A stretch of 64,000 bases of DNA from positions 43,683-107,682 of the forward strand of contig CANQGQ010000011.1 in NCBI GenBank assembly GCA_947623305.1. Reading direction: 5' to 3'. The translations under genes were made by a program, and so were the position numbers. The notes under the pieces were generated by a model. That model did not search any database. It saw only the letters and a program-made list of their open reading frames with translations, and had not been told where the DNA came from. The DNA comes from an uncultured Alistipes sp. (GTDB lineage: Bacteria > Bacteroidota > Bacteroidia > Bacteroidales > Rikenellaceae). Position 1 is the stretch's first letter, and each line of letters begins with the position of its first letter. Shown one piece after another: positions 1 through 9,221 of the stretch.

Positions 1-2103
1 GCGGGGGAGTATGCCGTTTCTGTCAGCTACGAACAGACGCCGAACAGCGTCGACGATGCGCATTACACGGTGCACCATGCAGGCGGAACGACCGACTTCG
101 CCGTCAATCAGACCATGGGCGGTGGAACCTGGATTTACCTCGGTCGATTCCGGTTCGAAGCGGGAGAACAGGAGGTCGTAACGCTGTCCAACCGTTCCCG
201 TCGCGCCGGTCGCACCGTATCGGCCGATGCCGTGAAAATCGGCGGGGGATTCGGCAATATCGCCCGTTCGACCGACGCGTCCCTGCGCACAAACGGCCAG
301 GACTATCCGGAAGAGACGAGCGGTTATCCGCGCTTCTGCGAAGGGGCGCGTTACTGGCTCCAATGGGCCGGATTCGACGAATCGGTCTATGCCCCCAAGC
401 AGCATCTGGATGACTACAAAGAAGACTACATGTCGCGGGCCCATTGGGTCAACGCACTGATGGGCGGATCGCAACGACTGCCCGATTCGACCGGCCTGCA
501 CATTCCGATCGACCTGGCGCTGGCCTTCCATTCCGATGCCGGTGTCCGCGAAGGCGATGAAACCATCGGCACGCTGGGCATTTTCTATACGAAAGACAAC
601 AACGGCCGATTCGTCGGAGGAGCCGACCGCTACCGTTCGCGCGATCTGGCCGACATCGTTATGACGCAGATCGTCGGCGATATTCGCCGGACGTTCGAAC
701 CGGAATGGAACCGCCGCGGATTGTGGAACCGTTCCTACTACGAAGCCCGTGTCCCATGCGCACCGACCATGTTGCTGGAATTGCTGTCGCATCAGAATTT
801 CGCCGACATGCGTTACGGGCTCGATCCGCGCTTCCGGTTCACGGTCAGCCGCGCCGCCTACAAGGGGATTTTGCGCTACCTCAGTTCGCAATACGGTACG
901 CCCTACGTCGTACAGCCGCTGCCGGTCGAAGCGTTCGGCATTGAATTCGTCGACGAAAACAAAGTACAGTTGAGTTGGTCGCCGGTCATCGACACGTTAG
1001 AAGCGACGGCCATTCCGACCGGTTACATCGTCTACACGCGCAAAGGCAACGGCGGATTCGATAACGGCCGCCGCGTCGACGTTCCGACCTGCACGCTCGA
1101 ACAGGAGCCCGGAGAAATATACAGTTATCGGGTTACGGCCGTCAATGCGGGCGGTGAAAGTTTCCCGAGCGAAACCCTCGCCGCATGCCGCATGCCGGAA
1201 GAACGGGGCCGGATGCTGATCGTCAACGGATTCGACCGTGTAAGCGCCCCCTACAGCGACCGTCGCGACAGTGTAGCCGGATTCTACAACCACATCGACG
1301 CCGGCGTTCCCGACCGACAAGATATTTCCTTCATCGGTGAACAGCGGGTGTTCGACCTTTCGATGGCGGGCAGCGACAACGATTACCGTGCCCTCGGTGC
1401 CAGCCGAAACGAATACGAAACCGATGTCATCGGCGGCAATACGTTCGACTATCCATACCTGCATGGCGAAGCCGCCGTGCAAGCGGGTTATTCGTTCTGT
1501 TCAGCCTCGGCAAAAGCCATCGAACAAAACCGTGCGGCTCTTTCGGGCTATTCGGCTGTCGACTTGCTATTAGGCGAACAGCGATCGACTGCGGTCGGTC
1601 GGGGAACACGCGGCACGGAATTCCGGACATTTACGCCCGAAATGCAGCGGGCATTGCGCCGGATGTTGGCTGACGGGGGAACCCTTTTCGTCTCGGGCAG
1701 TTACGTTGTATCGGATTTATGGCACGGGCCAGACACCGATTCTACCGACCGCGCATTCGCCGAAGAAGTGCTGCATGTTACGCTCGACTGCGACCGGGCT
1801 GCCCGACAAGGCCGTGTGCGCGTCATTGCGTCTCCATCCGTCGATTTTTCACGCGGCGAATACCGGTTTCACGTCGATTTGGGCCCCGATCACTATGCCG
1901 TCGAATCGCCAGACGCACTGCAACCGGCTGACAGACATGCAACCGCCGTCCTGCGTTATGCCGAGAACGGACGGACAGCCGGCGTGGCTTCGACCGGCAA
2001 CGGACGTGTATTCGTTCTGGGATTTCCGTTCGAAGCCTTGCAGACCTCGCGCGAACGGGAACGATTGATGCGGGATGTGCTGCATTTTCTGACCAACGAC
2101 TGA
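1..2103 (+). CDS. Golvesin-domain / amidase-like secreted protein (3' part)
   Basis: The reading frame is open from base 1, so the gene begins before the window and its signal peptide is not visible. In order the visible part holds the end of a golvesin-like beta domain (to about residue 90), a stretch resembling the second half of an N-acetylmuramoyl-L-alanine amidase 3 domain (LAFHSDAG, then SHQNFADMR and an AAYKGILRYL helix), a fibronectin type III domain ending around GGESFPSE, and a C-terminal glutamine-amidotransferase-like fold (GGTLFVSGSYV). Bacteroidales proteins of this layout are often labelled xanthan lyase, a weak label. A cell-wall or surface glycan role is inferred. The YqeY gene follows 24 bases on, in the same direction. 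Confidence 0.7.
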   Translation, partial: AGEYAVSVSYEQTPNSVDDAHYTVHHAGGTTDFAVNQTMGGGTWIYLGRFRFEAGEQEVVTLSNRSRRAGRTVSADAVKIGGGFGNIARSTDASLRTNGQDYPEETSGYPRFCEGARYWLQWAGFDESVYAPKQHLDDYKEDYMSRAHWVNALMGGSQRLPDSTGLHIPIDLALAFHSDAGVREGDETIGTLGIFYTKDNNGRFVGGADRYRSRDLADIVMTQIVGDIRRTFEPEWNRRGLWNRSYYEARVPCAPTMLLELLSHQNFADMRYGLDPRFRFTVSRAAYKGILRYLSSQYGTPYVVQPLPVEAFGIEFVDENKVQLSWSPVIDTLEATAIPTGYIVYTRKGNGGFDNGRRVDVPTCTLEQEPGEIYSYRVTAVNAGGESFPSETLAACRMPEERGRMLIVNGFDRVSAPYSDRRDSVAGFYNHIDAGVPDRQDISFIGEQRVFDLSMAGSDNDYRALGASRNEYETDVIGGNTFDYPYLHGEAAVQAGYSFCSASAKAIEQNRAALSGYSAVDLLLGEQRSTAVGRGTRGTEFRTFTPEMQRALRRMLADGGTLFVSGSYVVSDLWHGPDTDSTDRAFAEEVLHVTLDCDRAARQGRVRVIASPSVDFSRGEYRFHVDLGPDHYAVESPDALQPADRHATAVLRYAENGRTAGVASTGNGRVFVLGFPFEALQTSRERERLMRDVLHFLTND

Positions 2104-2127
2104 TTTCACAACTAAAAACAAACGAAT

Positions 2128-2577
2128 ATGTCTCTCGAACAACAAATTTCGAAAGGTATCATGGAGGCGATGAAAGCCAAGGATACCGTACGGTTGAGTG
2201 CCTTGCGCAATGCAAAGAAGTACATCATCGAAGCCAAAACCGCCGGCCCGGAGGTCGCGGAGCTACCCGATGCCGACGTGCTGAAAATCATCTCGAAATT
2301 GGCCAAGCAAGGAACCGATTCCGCCGCCATTTTCGCGCAGCAGAATCGAAAAGATTTGGCCGATGAAGAATTGGCACAGGTGGCTGTTTACCAGGAATTT
2401 CTGCCGAAACAACTGACCGCCGAGGAGTTGACGGCCGAGCTGAAAGCCATTATCGCCGAGGTCGGCGCCACGTCGATGAAAGAGATGGGCAAGGTGATGG
2501 GCGTCGCCTCGAAGCGGCTTGCCGGCCGCGCCGACGGGAAAGAGATTTCGGCCAAGGTCAAGGAATTGCTCGCTTAA
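2128..2577 (+). CDS. GatB/YqeY domain protein
   Basis: This 149-residue protein matches the stand-alone YqeY family in length and features: an N-terminal helix with a basic RLSALRNAKKYI-type segment, the phrase YQEFLPKQLT, and the family C-terminal KEMGKVMGV and GRADGKEIS motifs. The fold is related to the tail domain of the GatB amidotransferase subunit, which contacts tRNA, but the role of the free protein is not established. It sits 24 bases after the golvesin-domain gene and 12 bases before the aspartyl protease-like gene, so co-transcription is likely. Confidence 0.9.
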   Translation: MSLEQQISKGIMEAMKAKDTVRLSALRNAKKYIIEAKTAGPEVAELPDADVLKIISKLAKQGTDSAAIFAQQNRKDLADEELAQVAVYQEFLPKQLTAEELTAELKAIIAEVGATSMKEMGKVMGVASKRLAGRADGKEISAKVKELLA

Positions 2578-2589
2578 AATCCGCCGTCG

Positions 2590-3738
2590 ATGAGACTGTT
2601 GCTGTTGTTCCTCTGCAGCGTGCTTTCGGTGGCGGACGTACATGCCCGCAAGCCTTCGGGGGTGTTCGAAATACCGTGTAACATCGAATCGGATCGCGGG
2701 CGCTGTATCGTCGTGGTCGAAACGGATGCAGGACCGCATCGATTCGCGCTCGACACAGGAACCTCCTATACGACCATCCGTAAAAAATTGTGCGAAAAGT
2801 TGCAGCTTACCGAAACCGGTCGGATCATCGGTAAGGATTTTGAGGGGCATCGAGCCTCGATCGTAACGGCCACGCTTCCGCGACTGCGCATGGGCGAAGC
2901 CGAATTCGAAAACCTTACGGTGGACGTCTTGCCCGATTCTTCGTATGTCTGGTGTTTGGGCATCGACGGGCTTATCGGCAGCGATCTGTTGCGCAAATTC
3001 GTCATCCGATTTACGGATTCGGCCTTGCTGTTCGCCCGCGACTATCGGGCATTCGAAGACCTCGACCGAAACGCAGCTGCTCCGATCCACTTTTTCGCCA
3101 AATGTCCTTTCCTTGATCTGACTATCGGCGACGGAACGCACGATCTGGAAATCCGAGCGCTGTTCGACAGCGGTTCTTCGACTTTGGTCAATCTTCGTTA
3201 TGCCGAATGCCTCCTATCAATCGACCGGAAGCTGCTCCGCAATGTGCGCCGGACTTCCGGTCGACCCTCGCACGTCGGATGGACTAATCGCACCGCTGAA
3301 AGCGAGGCCGTGCGGGGTATCGTTCCCGAGCTCCGATTAGCTGGAACGACCTTGAAAGAGATTCCGCTCGAAGAGACCCATGGAGACACCAACAATATCG
3401 GGCTTCCACTCCTGCGTTATGGGTCGATCGTCATTGATTATCGCAGGAAACGCTTTTGGCTGATTCCGCACCCCGAGGCACCGGAACCGCCCGATACCAC
3501 CATTCGAAACGTCGGCTTCGCATTCGATCGGAATCGATTGGTTGTCGGACGAATCTGGGACGAAACATTGGAAGAGGTCATCGCAACGGGCGACCGCATC
3601 CTACGCATCGGAAGCTACGATGTTTCCGAAATCGACCCTTGTGCGATGATTCGCGGCGAGATTCGCAGCGACCGACCGGAAATAACCGTCGAACGCAAGG
3701 ACGGAACGATCGTAACCGTCCCGATTAAAAGATTATAA
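2590..3738 (+). CDS. Two-lobed aspartyl protease-like protein with C-terminal PDZ domain
   Basis: The 382-residue protein begins with a hydrophobic signal peptide of about 19 residues ending DVHA. Two retropepsin-like lobes follow, each with a catalytic-type motif: LDTGTS (Asp55) and FDSGSS (Asp193). About 70 residues at the C terminus (from VGFAFDRN, with TGDRILRIGSYDV) look like a PDZ domain. Periplasmic or surface location is inferred from the signal peptide. A pair of D(T/S)G motifs in one chain resembles eukaryotic pepsins, while many bacterial retropepsin-like proteins have one lobe and dimerise. The substrate is unknown. The SBF transporter gene starts 4 bases later, so the two are probably translated from one mRNA. 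Confidence 0.75.
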   Translation: MRLLLLFLCSVLSVADVHARKPSGVFEIPCNIESDRGRCIVVVETDAGPHRFALDTGTSYTTIRKKLCEKLQLTETGRIIGKDFEGHRASIVTATLPRLRMGEAEFENLTVDVLPDSSYVWCLGIDGLIGSDLLRKFVIRFTDSALLFARDYRAFEDLDRNAAAPIHFFAKCPFLDLTIGDGTHDLEIRALFDSGSSTLVNLRYAECLLSIDRKLLRNVRRTSGRPSHVGWTNRTAESEAVRGIVPELRLAGTTLKEIPLEETHGDTNNIGLPLLRYGSIVIDYRRKRFWLIPHPEAPEPPDTTIRNVGFAFDRNRLVVGRIWDETLEEVIATGDRILRIGSYDVSEIDPCAMIRGEIRSDRPEITVERKDGTIVTVPIKRL

Positions 3739-3742
3739 TCGC

Positions 3743-4666
3743 ATGAATCTACTCGAATACCTGCATCGGAATGTCAAAACAGTCGCCATGCCCTCGGCCA
3801 TGATCGTCGGGGCCTTGTTGTGTCGTCCCATCACGGCATTGGAACAGGCTTCGCAACAACTGATTACGCCGACTTTGATTTTCTTGATGCTCTTCATCAC
3901 CTTTTGCCGCGTGAAACCGAGCCAAATGAAACTGTCGATGCTCCACGGCTGGATGCTGCTTTTTCAAATCGTCGGTTCCATCGGCATCTATCTGTTGTTA
4001 TTGTCGTTCGATCCGGTGGTGGCACAAGGCGGCATGATTTGCGTCCTCGCTCCCATCGCTATGGCGGCCGTCGTCATCGGCGGCATGTTGGGAGCCGATG
4101 TCGCCACCATGGCGACTTACAGCCTGTTATGCAATTTGGTCATCGCACTGTTAGCCCCTGTCATACTGACCTTTACCGGTAACGGAATTTGCACATTCTC
4201 CCAGATTCTCGGACGGGTGGCTCCGTTGCTCATCATGCCTTTCGCCGCAGCGCAAGGCTGCCGCTTCCTGATACCGAAATGTGCCCGTTGGATTGCCGAT
4301 CACAGCCAGATTTCGTTTTATCTGTGGTTGCTGTCCTTGACCGTCATCATCGGGCGGACGACCGCCTTCATCATCGACCTGCACGACGCTTCTTTCTCGA
4401 CGGAAATCGCGTTGGCTTCGATCGCGTTGGTTATCTGTCTGATTCAGTTCAAAGTAGGGCGGACCCTCGGGCGTATTTACGGGGATCCTGCCGCCGGCGG
4501 GCAGTCATTGGGTCAGAAAAACACGGTTTTGGCTGTTTGGATGGCTCAGTCCTTTCTCAATCCCATTTCGTCCATCGCTCCGACGGCCTACATCGTCTGG
4601 CAGAACTTCGTGAATTCCTATCAGCTGTACAAGCACGATCGGGCACTGACGGAAACAAACAACTAA
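3743..4666 (+). CDS. Bile acid:sodium symporter (SBF) family transporter
   Basis: This 307-residue integral membrane protein has about nine or ten hydrophobic segments from residue 15 to near the C terminus. It shows the glycine- and alanine-rich middle typical of the SBF/BASS family (APIAMAAVVIGGMLGAD, then NLVIALLAPV). The family moves organic anions such as bile acids with sodium across the inner membrane. The substrate here cannot be read from sequence. The gene is the last of a run of four same-strand genes; the next gene is convergent, 37 bases away. Confidence 0.72.
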   Translation: MNLLEYLHRNVKTVAMPSAMIVGALLCRPITALEQASQQLITPTLIFLMLFITFCRVKPSQMKLSMLHGWMLLFQIVGSIGIYLLLLSFDPVVAQGGMICVLAPIAMAAVVIGGMLGADVATMATYSLLCNLVIALLAPVILTFTGNGICTFSQILGRVAPLLIMPFAAAQGCRFLIPKCARWIADHSQISFYLWLLSLTVIIGRTTAFIIDLHDASFSTEIALASIALVICLIQFKVGRTLGRIYGDPAAGGQSLGQKNTVLAVWMAQSFLNPISSIAPTAYIVWQNFVNSYQLYKHDRALTETNN

Positions 4667-4703
4667 CAGCCTATCAACTCTCCGAAAGTCAATTTCCAAA
4701 CGG

Positions 4704-5315
4704 TCAATTCCCCGAAACCCAATTAATAAAACCCTGTTTGTTGAATTGGTAATACATTTCGATCCGTTCGGGTGTGTCGTTCTCCAGGAGCAGAAGCAAC
4801 TCGCGCGCAAATTCAAGCGTGGCCGAACCATTGGCCGTTACGATACGGCGGTCGCTAACTGCCTGCGCATGGACATACATCGCCGCATTCGTATAATTGC
4901 TGCCACCCCGTAATTTCAGCTGCTCCAAGCCGTTCCCCGTATGCTTGATGTTATTGAGAAAACCATGCTTGGCCAGAAACGAAGCGGCATTGCAAATCGC
5001 ACCGACAATTTTACCCGTTTCGATCGCCTTACGCACAATGGGAACGACCCGTTCGGCAATCGCCGTCGACCACCCGAACCCTCCGATCAACACCAATGCG
5101 GCATAATCATCGGGCATCGTATCGAACGAGTAATCGGGTAGGGTGCGGAATCCGCTGCAAGCACGCACGGGCTCCAAGGTCGGGGCAACGATCTTGTTGA
5201 GATATTTGGGAACCGGTTTCAGAGCTTGTTGATCGCAGCTAATGGCCTGCGACAAAAAGACCTCTTCGTGAGCCGCATAGTCGGGCAATAGCAGGTAGAT
5301 GATTTCGTTATTCAT
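4704..5315 (-). CDS. DJ-1/PfpI family protein (class I glutamine amidotransferase-like)
   Basis: The protein of 203 residues opens with IIYLLLPDYAAHEEVFL and carries the nucleophile-elbow motif GAICNAASFL, whose Cys is the usual reactive cysteine of the DJ-1/PfpI superfamily. A downstream TANGSATLEFA segment is also typical. Members act as protein or metabolite deglycases, glyoxalases, chaperones or enzymes of unknown substrate; nothing here separates these. It is cytoplasmic, with no signal peptide. The gene is convergent with the SBF transporter and lies 78 bases upstream of the DUF486 gene on the opposite side, so it is likely transcribed alone. Confidence 0.85.
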   Translation of the reverse strand: MNNEIIYLLLPDYAAHEEVFLSQAISCDQQALKPVPKYLNKIVAPTLEPVRACSGFRTLPDYSFDTMPDDYAALVLIGGFGWSTAIAERVVPIVRKAIETGKIVGAICNAASFLAKHGFLNNIKHTGNGLEQLKLRGGSNYTNAAMYVHAQAVSDRRIVTANGSATLEFARELLLLLENDTPERIEMYYQFNKQGFINWVSGN

Positions 5316-5393
5316 GGCAACTATTTTCTGTCAACAAGTTCGATATTTTCGCGAATCAAGTTCCAGCAAACCTCGCTGATTCTACGAGACCGC

Positions 5394-5759
5394 CTATTTC
5401 CGGAAAATGAAGTAAACGGCCAGCACCAAACAAAAAAATCCGGCCAGATGGTTCCATCGAAGGGCATCGGAACGCATAAAGGCCAATGTGAACAAGGTAA
5501 ATACGGTGAGCGACACCACTTCCTGAATCACCTTCAACTCCCATAGGGAAAAAGGGCCTCCGAACTGACTGCTGCCGATCCGATTGGCGGGAATCATGAA
5601 ACTGTATTCGAACAAAGCGATGCACCAACTCAACAAAACGATGGCCAGCAGACCGAAATGTTCCAGTTTCGATTTGAAAACGATATGCCCGTACCAGGCA
5701 AGCGTCATGAACGTATTCGAAACGATAAGCAATCCGACGGTCGTTAATCCTTTCCACAT
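5394..5759 (-). CDS. DMT family protein, DUF486
   Basis: A small four-helix membrane protein of 121 residues from the chosen start. The DUF486 hallmarks are a first helix with a TFMTLAWYGH end, the phrase EYSFMIPANRIG, the stretch FGGPFSLWELKVIQEVV, and a last helix ending in IFRK. An upstream ATG at 5798 would add 13 residues, but the sequence just after it reads TATTTTTG (5786-5793), a clear Bacteroidota -7 element. Transcription would then start after that ATG, so the ATG at 5759 followed by WKGLTTVG is preferred. The fold relates to drug/metabolite transporters; the function is unknown. Confidence 0.83.
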   Translation of the reverse strand: MWKGLTTVGLLIVSNTFMTLAWYGHIVFKSKLEHFGLLAIVLLSWCIALFEYSFMIPANRIGSSQFGGPFSLWELKVIQEVVSLTVFTLFTLAFMRSDALRWNHLAGFFCLVLAVYFIFRK

Positions 5760-5785
5760 AGATAGAGAGACGTTTTTAATGACCG

Positions 5786-5793
5786 CAAAAATA
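5786..5793 (-). promoter_or_regulatory. -7 promoter element TATTTTTG of the DUF486 gene
   Basis: On the minus strand this octamer fits the Bacteroidota primary sigma -7 consensus TAnnTTTG. It lies 26 bases ahead of the ATG at 5759 and inside the longer alternative reading frame, which is why the shorter start is chosen. Confidence 0.6.
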
Positions 5794-5838
5794 GCCATTT
5801 TTTCGGAAAGATCGCCCCGTTCGTCTTAAAAACAGGGC

Positions 5839-6501
5839 TTATCGGAACAGCGACGCGACATCGGCGGCGAGCTCCCGATAGTCGGAAATGATGACGGACG
5901 GCCCTTGTAATTTCTCCAGTTCGGCACGATCGAGTGTCGTCGCTATGGCAACGATCCGGCCGATCCTTGCCCGGCGCGCCGATTCGATCCCGGCCTCGGC
6001 ATCCTCGAAAACGACGCATTCGGAAGGCTCCACGTCCAATGCCTTTGCAGCCGTCAGATAGATTTCTGGATCGGGTTTGCAACGCGTAACTTGATCGCCG
6101 CTGACCGTAGCGTCGAAAAACTTCCCGATCGCGCATTTTTCCAAAACGAATTCGATATTGGCCCGGCAACCCGATGAACCGACGGCACAACGGATACCCA
6201 TCTGCCGCAATCGTCCGAGCAAATCGACGAGGCCCGCGATCGGAACGATCTTCGGGGCATAAATCGCTCGGTAAATCGCCTCCTTCTCATCGGCAAGCGC
6301 CTGCAACCCCTTTTCACGGATCAACGATTCCGGCAAAATACGACGCATAATATCGTCGTTGCCCATGCCGAAAACGCCTTGCATCTTTTTCCGCCAATCC
6401 TCCACGCCATAACGGGTGCAAAACCGTTCGAATGCCTCGACATGCACCGCGGAATTGTCCACCAAGGTACCGTCCATATCGAAAATAGCCGCACGTATCA
6501 T
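5839..6501 (-). CDS. HAD superfamily phosphatase, beta-phosphoglucomutase-like
   Basis: The product (220 residues) starts with the HAD motif I FDMDGTLVDN, has motif II VGSSG, a cap domain between residues about 15 and 85, motif III Lys in the CKPDPEIYL segment, and motif IV VFEDAEAGIESA. This order is that of the beta-phosphoglucomutase/phosphatase branch, which acts on small sugar phosphates. The substrate is not predictable. The frame opens with GTG-ATT-ATG; the ATG at 6501 is chosen because it puts motif I close to the N terminus. It begins 7 bases after the DUF5686 stop codon, so both are probably in one transcript. Confidence 0.9.
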   Translation of the reverse strand: MIRAAIFDMDGTLVDNSAVHVEAFERFCTRYGVEDWRKKMQGVFGMGNDDIMRRILPESLIREKGLQALADEKEAIYRAIYAPKIVPIAGLVDLLGRLRQMGIRCAVGSSGCRANIEFVLEKCAIGKFFDATVSGDQVTRCKPDPEIYLTAAKALDVEPSECVVFEDAEAGIESARRARIGRIVAIATTLDRAELEKLQGPSVIISDYRELAADVASLFR

Positions 6502-6508
6502 AATCACA

Positions 6509-9004
6509 TCAGAATTCTAATTTCAAACTCAAGTTGACCGCAAAATTCTGCACGTTCTGCCCGGGCAGCGAGTTCCGGTGCGTGAGACGCCAGATGCAGT
6601 CGACCCGGAACAGCCGCAGAATATTTTCCACTCCGAATCCCATCTCGACATAGGGTTTATCGACCGATGTCATCCCTTCGGGAAAGAGCAAATAGGCCTC
6701 GGTTCCCGGCAGACTGCCGTTGTTCCGATTCGACAGCGTACCCCATACGCCCTTGCAGATGAAAACTTCACGGAGTTTAAGTCGCTTTATCAACGGAATC
6801 CGACCCAACAGCCAGCCGTTGAAATGATGTTCGAAAAAGAGGCCGACCCACGCATCGGAAGCGAATTCATAAAAATTCATGCACGAAAAGGCATACGGAT
6901 CGTAAAAATAGGTGGCGTTTCCTTCGTGAAGTTTCAACAGCGGATAGGGTACCTTGCCGAATATCTTTCCTCCTTGAATCGTAATGTTCGAATAGCCGAT
7001 CGGCGGAAGTTGGGGTCGGTAATGCAACCCGCCTTCCAGCCGATAATATTCGTATGTATCCTTCATCCATTTCGGCATTCCGGCCGTCAGCGAAAGGCTC
7101 AACACCGGGTAGCGAGTTTCGAGGGAATAGCGGTTGAAAGTAGTCCGCAACACCTTTTCGTCGTGCGAGACACGCATACCTATCTGAAGCGATGCGTCGC
7201 TTATGGATTCGAGCGCGGAACCGTCGGGGCGCACCAACGGGACGTATTTGTTGCCATAAATCCGTTGGATGCGGGTTCCCAAATGGTTGTCGAGGCCATG
7301 AAACCACTCGTGTTCGTAATATGCCTCGAAACGATTGACCATCGAAAGCCGACGGCGGCCGCCTCGGGAAAAGATCGAACTGAGGATGTTGTTATCGGTC
7401 AGCGCATTCTGTCCGGCTCCCAATTGAACGACATCATGGCTGCCGTTCAAGGTCAGTTTGCGCATCAGACGCCGATTGAACGACAACTCGACACTGCCGC
7501 CGCCCTTGACATCTTCGTCGCGCGTACCATAGGCGACGTAGCCGCCCAAACGCACCGTACGACTGACGGCCTTCGTCGTGCGGGCGCCGAACTGCATGCG
7601 GAATCCTTCGAGCCGATTGAAACTCGCCATCTTGTAATAGGGGCCGATCCCGATATATTTCGTGTCGTAGTAACCGCCGACGATCGTATTGATTAAGGTA
7701 TAGATATTCCGATAAAGCGGAACCTGCTGCACGGAATCGACCATGGCATAGATTCCCTTCTCTTTTTCGGTCAGCCGATAAGGTCGGGCCTTTTCCCAAT
7801 AGCTTTCGTCCCGACGGATCGAATCATCGTCTTCGACCACCACCGAATTATCCATCGCCAGCACCTCGGCGGGGATCGGTTCGCCGAAGCGGACATCGGA
7901 ATAGTTGACCTCGCGCGTACCGATAAACGACACCAATTTCGAAGAATCGTTCATCGCGACGGCGAACTCCGCCGATACATGATCGAAATGGCGGAACCAG
8001 GTCGTATCGTTGACCATCCGATTGGAATTGTCGATTCGCAAGTGTTTGATCCAGTTGACATTCACGCCTTTCGGCATACGCACCGAAGCCGATTGCAGGG
8101 CATAGGTCGCCGAATCTATATTGATTTCGCCGTCCAGCACGGGCGTGGTCAGTCGTTTCGGATGGAAACGGATCTTATAGGTTTTACGTCCGTCGACCTG
8201 CATGCTGTCGACTAAAAAATAGTCGTAGAACGACAGTCCGCCGTCGGCCAACGGACTGGCGAATCGCACATCGAAAAGGTCGATGAAATTGTTGTAAAAA
8301 TTGACATCGCTTTGCAGCGAACCGGTAAACTGGGCGATCGACGAGGTATCATCGACCCCCGAGACCCGATTCGCACGGATCACCTCACGCGAGACATCCG
8401 GTTTGCGGCTATGATAGTAGTCCGCCAAGGTCTCGGAGATCATGACCGGCAAATAGACCTGGCCGGTGAGGGCCGACGTATCGACATAATTGAAGATGAA
8501 CCCGAAATTCCGTTGCAATCGCGGGCTGCGGAACTCCGTTCCTATATTGGCGATATCGAGTTCCATCTTGGTGTAGGTCGCGCAACGATAGAGCGGCAGG
8601 GCCATCGGATCGTTCTGCGGTTTATGACGGATCACACCTTTCAGAATCGGATGGGCAGGATTCGCACCCGGTGTAATCACGACCCGATCAATACCGACAT
8701 CCATCGCTTCGAGTGCGAAATCGACCTGATTGAACGATCTGCGAACAATCGGTTTCGTCTGTTGATGATAACCGACCAAAGTTGCCAATACGACCGACGA
8801 CGTATCGCGTGTTTCGAGTGCATAAACACCATTTTCATCGGTCGATATACCGACCGTCGTATTGGGGAACAGCACGCTGACGAACGGCAGAGGCGCACCG
8901 GTCGCGGCATCGGTTACCCGACCTCGCACACGAGTCGTCTGAGCGGCCGACTCCACACATCCCAACAGCACACAACCGATCAACAGAAATGAAAAACGTC
9001 TCAT
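6509..9004 (-). CDS. DUF5686 outer-membrane protein with carboxypeptidase-regulatory-like domain
   Basis: An 831-residue exported protein. After a signal peptide of about 20 residues there is a carboxypeptidase-regulatory-like beta sandwich (RVTDAATGAPLPFVSV to about residue 105). The long remainder matches the DUF5686 family and ends in an aromatic beta-strand (NFAVNLSLKLEF) as an outer-membrane barrel would. The family resembles TonB-dependent receptors in design but lacks a clear plug; its role is unknown. An LLGC stretch in the signal region could also be a lipobox. The TTG at 9007 is ignored in favour of the adjoining ATG. The promoter octamer sits only 7 bases upstream of this ATG. Confidence 0.85.
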   Translation of the reverse strand: MRRFSFLLIGCVLLGCVESAAQTTRVRGRVTDAATGAPLPFVSVLFPNTTVGISTDENGVYALETRDTSSVVLATLVGYHQQTKPIVRRSFNQVDFALEAMDVGIDRVVITPGANPAHPILKGVIRHKPQNDPMALPLYRCATYTKMELDIANIGTEFRSPRLQRNFGFIFNYVDTSALTGQVYLPVMISETLADYYHSRKPDVSREVIRANRVSGVDDTSSIAQFTGSLQSDVNFYNNFIDLFDVRFASPLADGGLSFYDYFLVDSMQVDGRKTYKIRFHPKRLTTPVLDGEINIDSATYALQSASVRMPKGVNVNWIKHLRIDNSNRMVNDTTWFRHFDHVSAEFAVAMNDSSKLVSFIGTREVNYSDVRFGEPIPAEVLAMDNSVVVEDDDSIRRDESYWEKARPYRLTEKEKGIYAMVDSVQQVPLYRNIYTLINTIVGGYYDTKYIGIGPYYKMASFNRLEGFRMQFGARTTKAVSRTVRLGGYVAYGTRDEDVKGGGSVELSFNRRLMRKLTLNGSHDVVQLGAGQNALTDNNILSSIFSRGGRRRLSMVNRFEAYYEHEWFHGLDNHLGTRIQRIYGNKYVPLVRPDGSALESISDASLQIGMRVSHDEKVLRTTFNRYSLETRYPVLSLSLTAGMPKWMKDTYEYYRLEGGLHYRPQLPPIGYSNITIQGGKIFGKVPYPLLKLHEGNATYFYDPYAFSCMNFYEFASDAWVGLFFEHHFNGWLLGRIPLIKRLKLREVFICKGVWGTLSNRNNGSLPGTEAYLLFPEGMTSVDKPYVEMGFGVENILRLFRVDCIWRLTHRNSLPGQNVQNFAVNLSLKLEF

Positions 9005-9011
9005 CAAGGTG

Positions 9012-9044
9012 CAAAGATACGAAATTTTTATTAGCGCGGTAGAC
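9012..9044 (-). promoter_or_regulatory. 33-base promoter repeat, copy 1 (drives DUF5686)
   Basis: Read on the minus strand the block ends in TATCTTTG (9019-9012), a perfect -7 element, preceded by GCGCTAATAAAA. All 33 bases are identical to bases 13925-13957 read on the plus strand, which drive the glycosyltransferase gene. Only 7 bases separate the octamer from the ATG at 9004, so the mRNA would have almost no leader. Confidence 0.8.
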
Positions 9045-9176
9045 CGTCTACGTCCTTTCGATGGTCATCGTCGCTTCCGTACGAGATCCGCTTCAATTAT
9101 TTGCATTTTGCCGAAACGCAGTGTCTCCGGCACCGCCAAAAATAGACAAAATCCATCCGTTTTATTCAAAATGTCC

Positions 9177-9184
9177 TACCTTTG
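9177..9184 (+). promoter_or_regulatory. -7 promoter element TACCTTTG of the YbaK gene
   Basis: The octamer fits TAnnTTTG and lies 37 bases ahead of the ATG at 9222. It supports that start against longer in-frame extensions, which would reach back through the promoter. Confidence 0.65.
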
Positions 9185-9221
9185 CACCAAAATCATCACC
9201 CATCCGAACAGAAAAAACATC

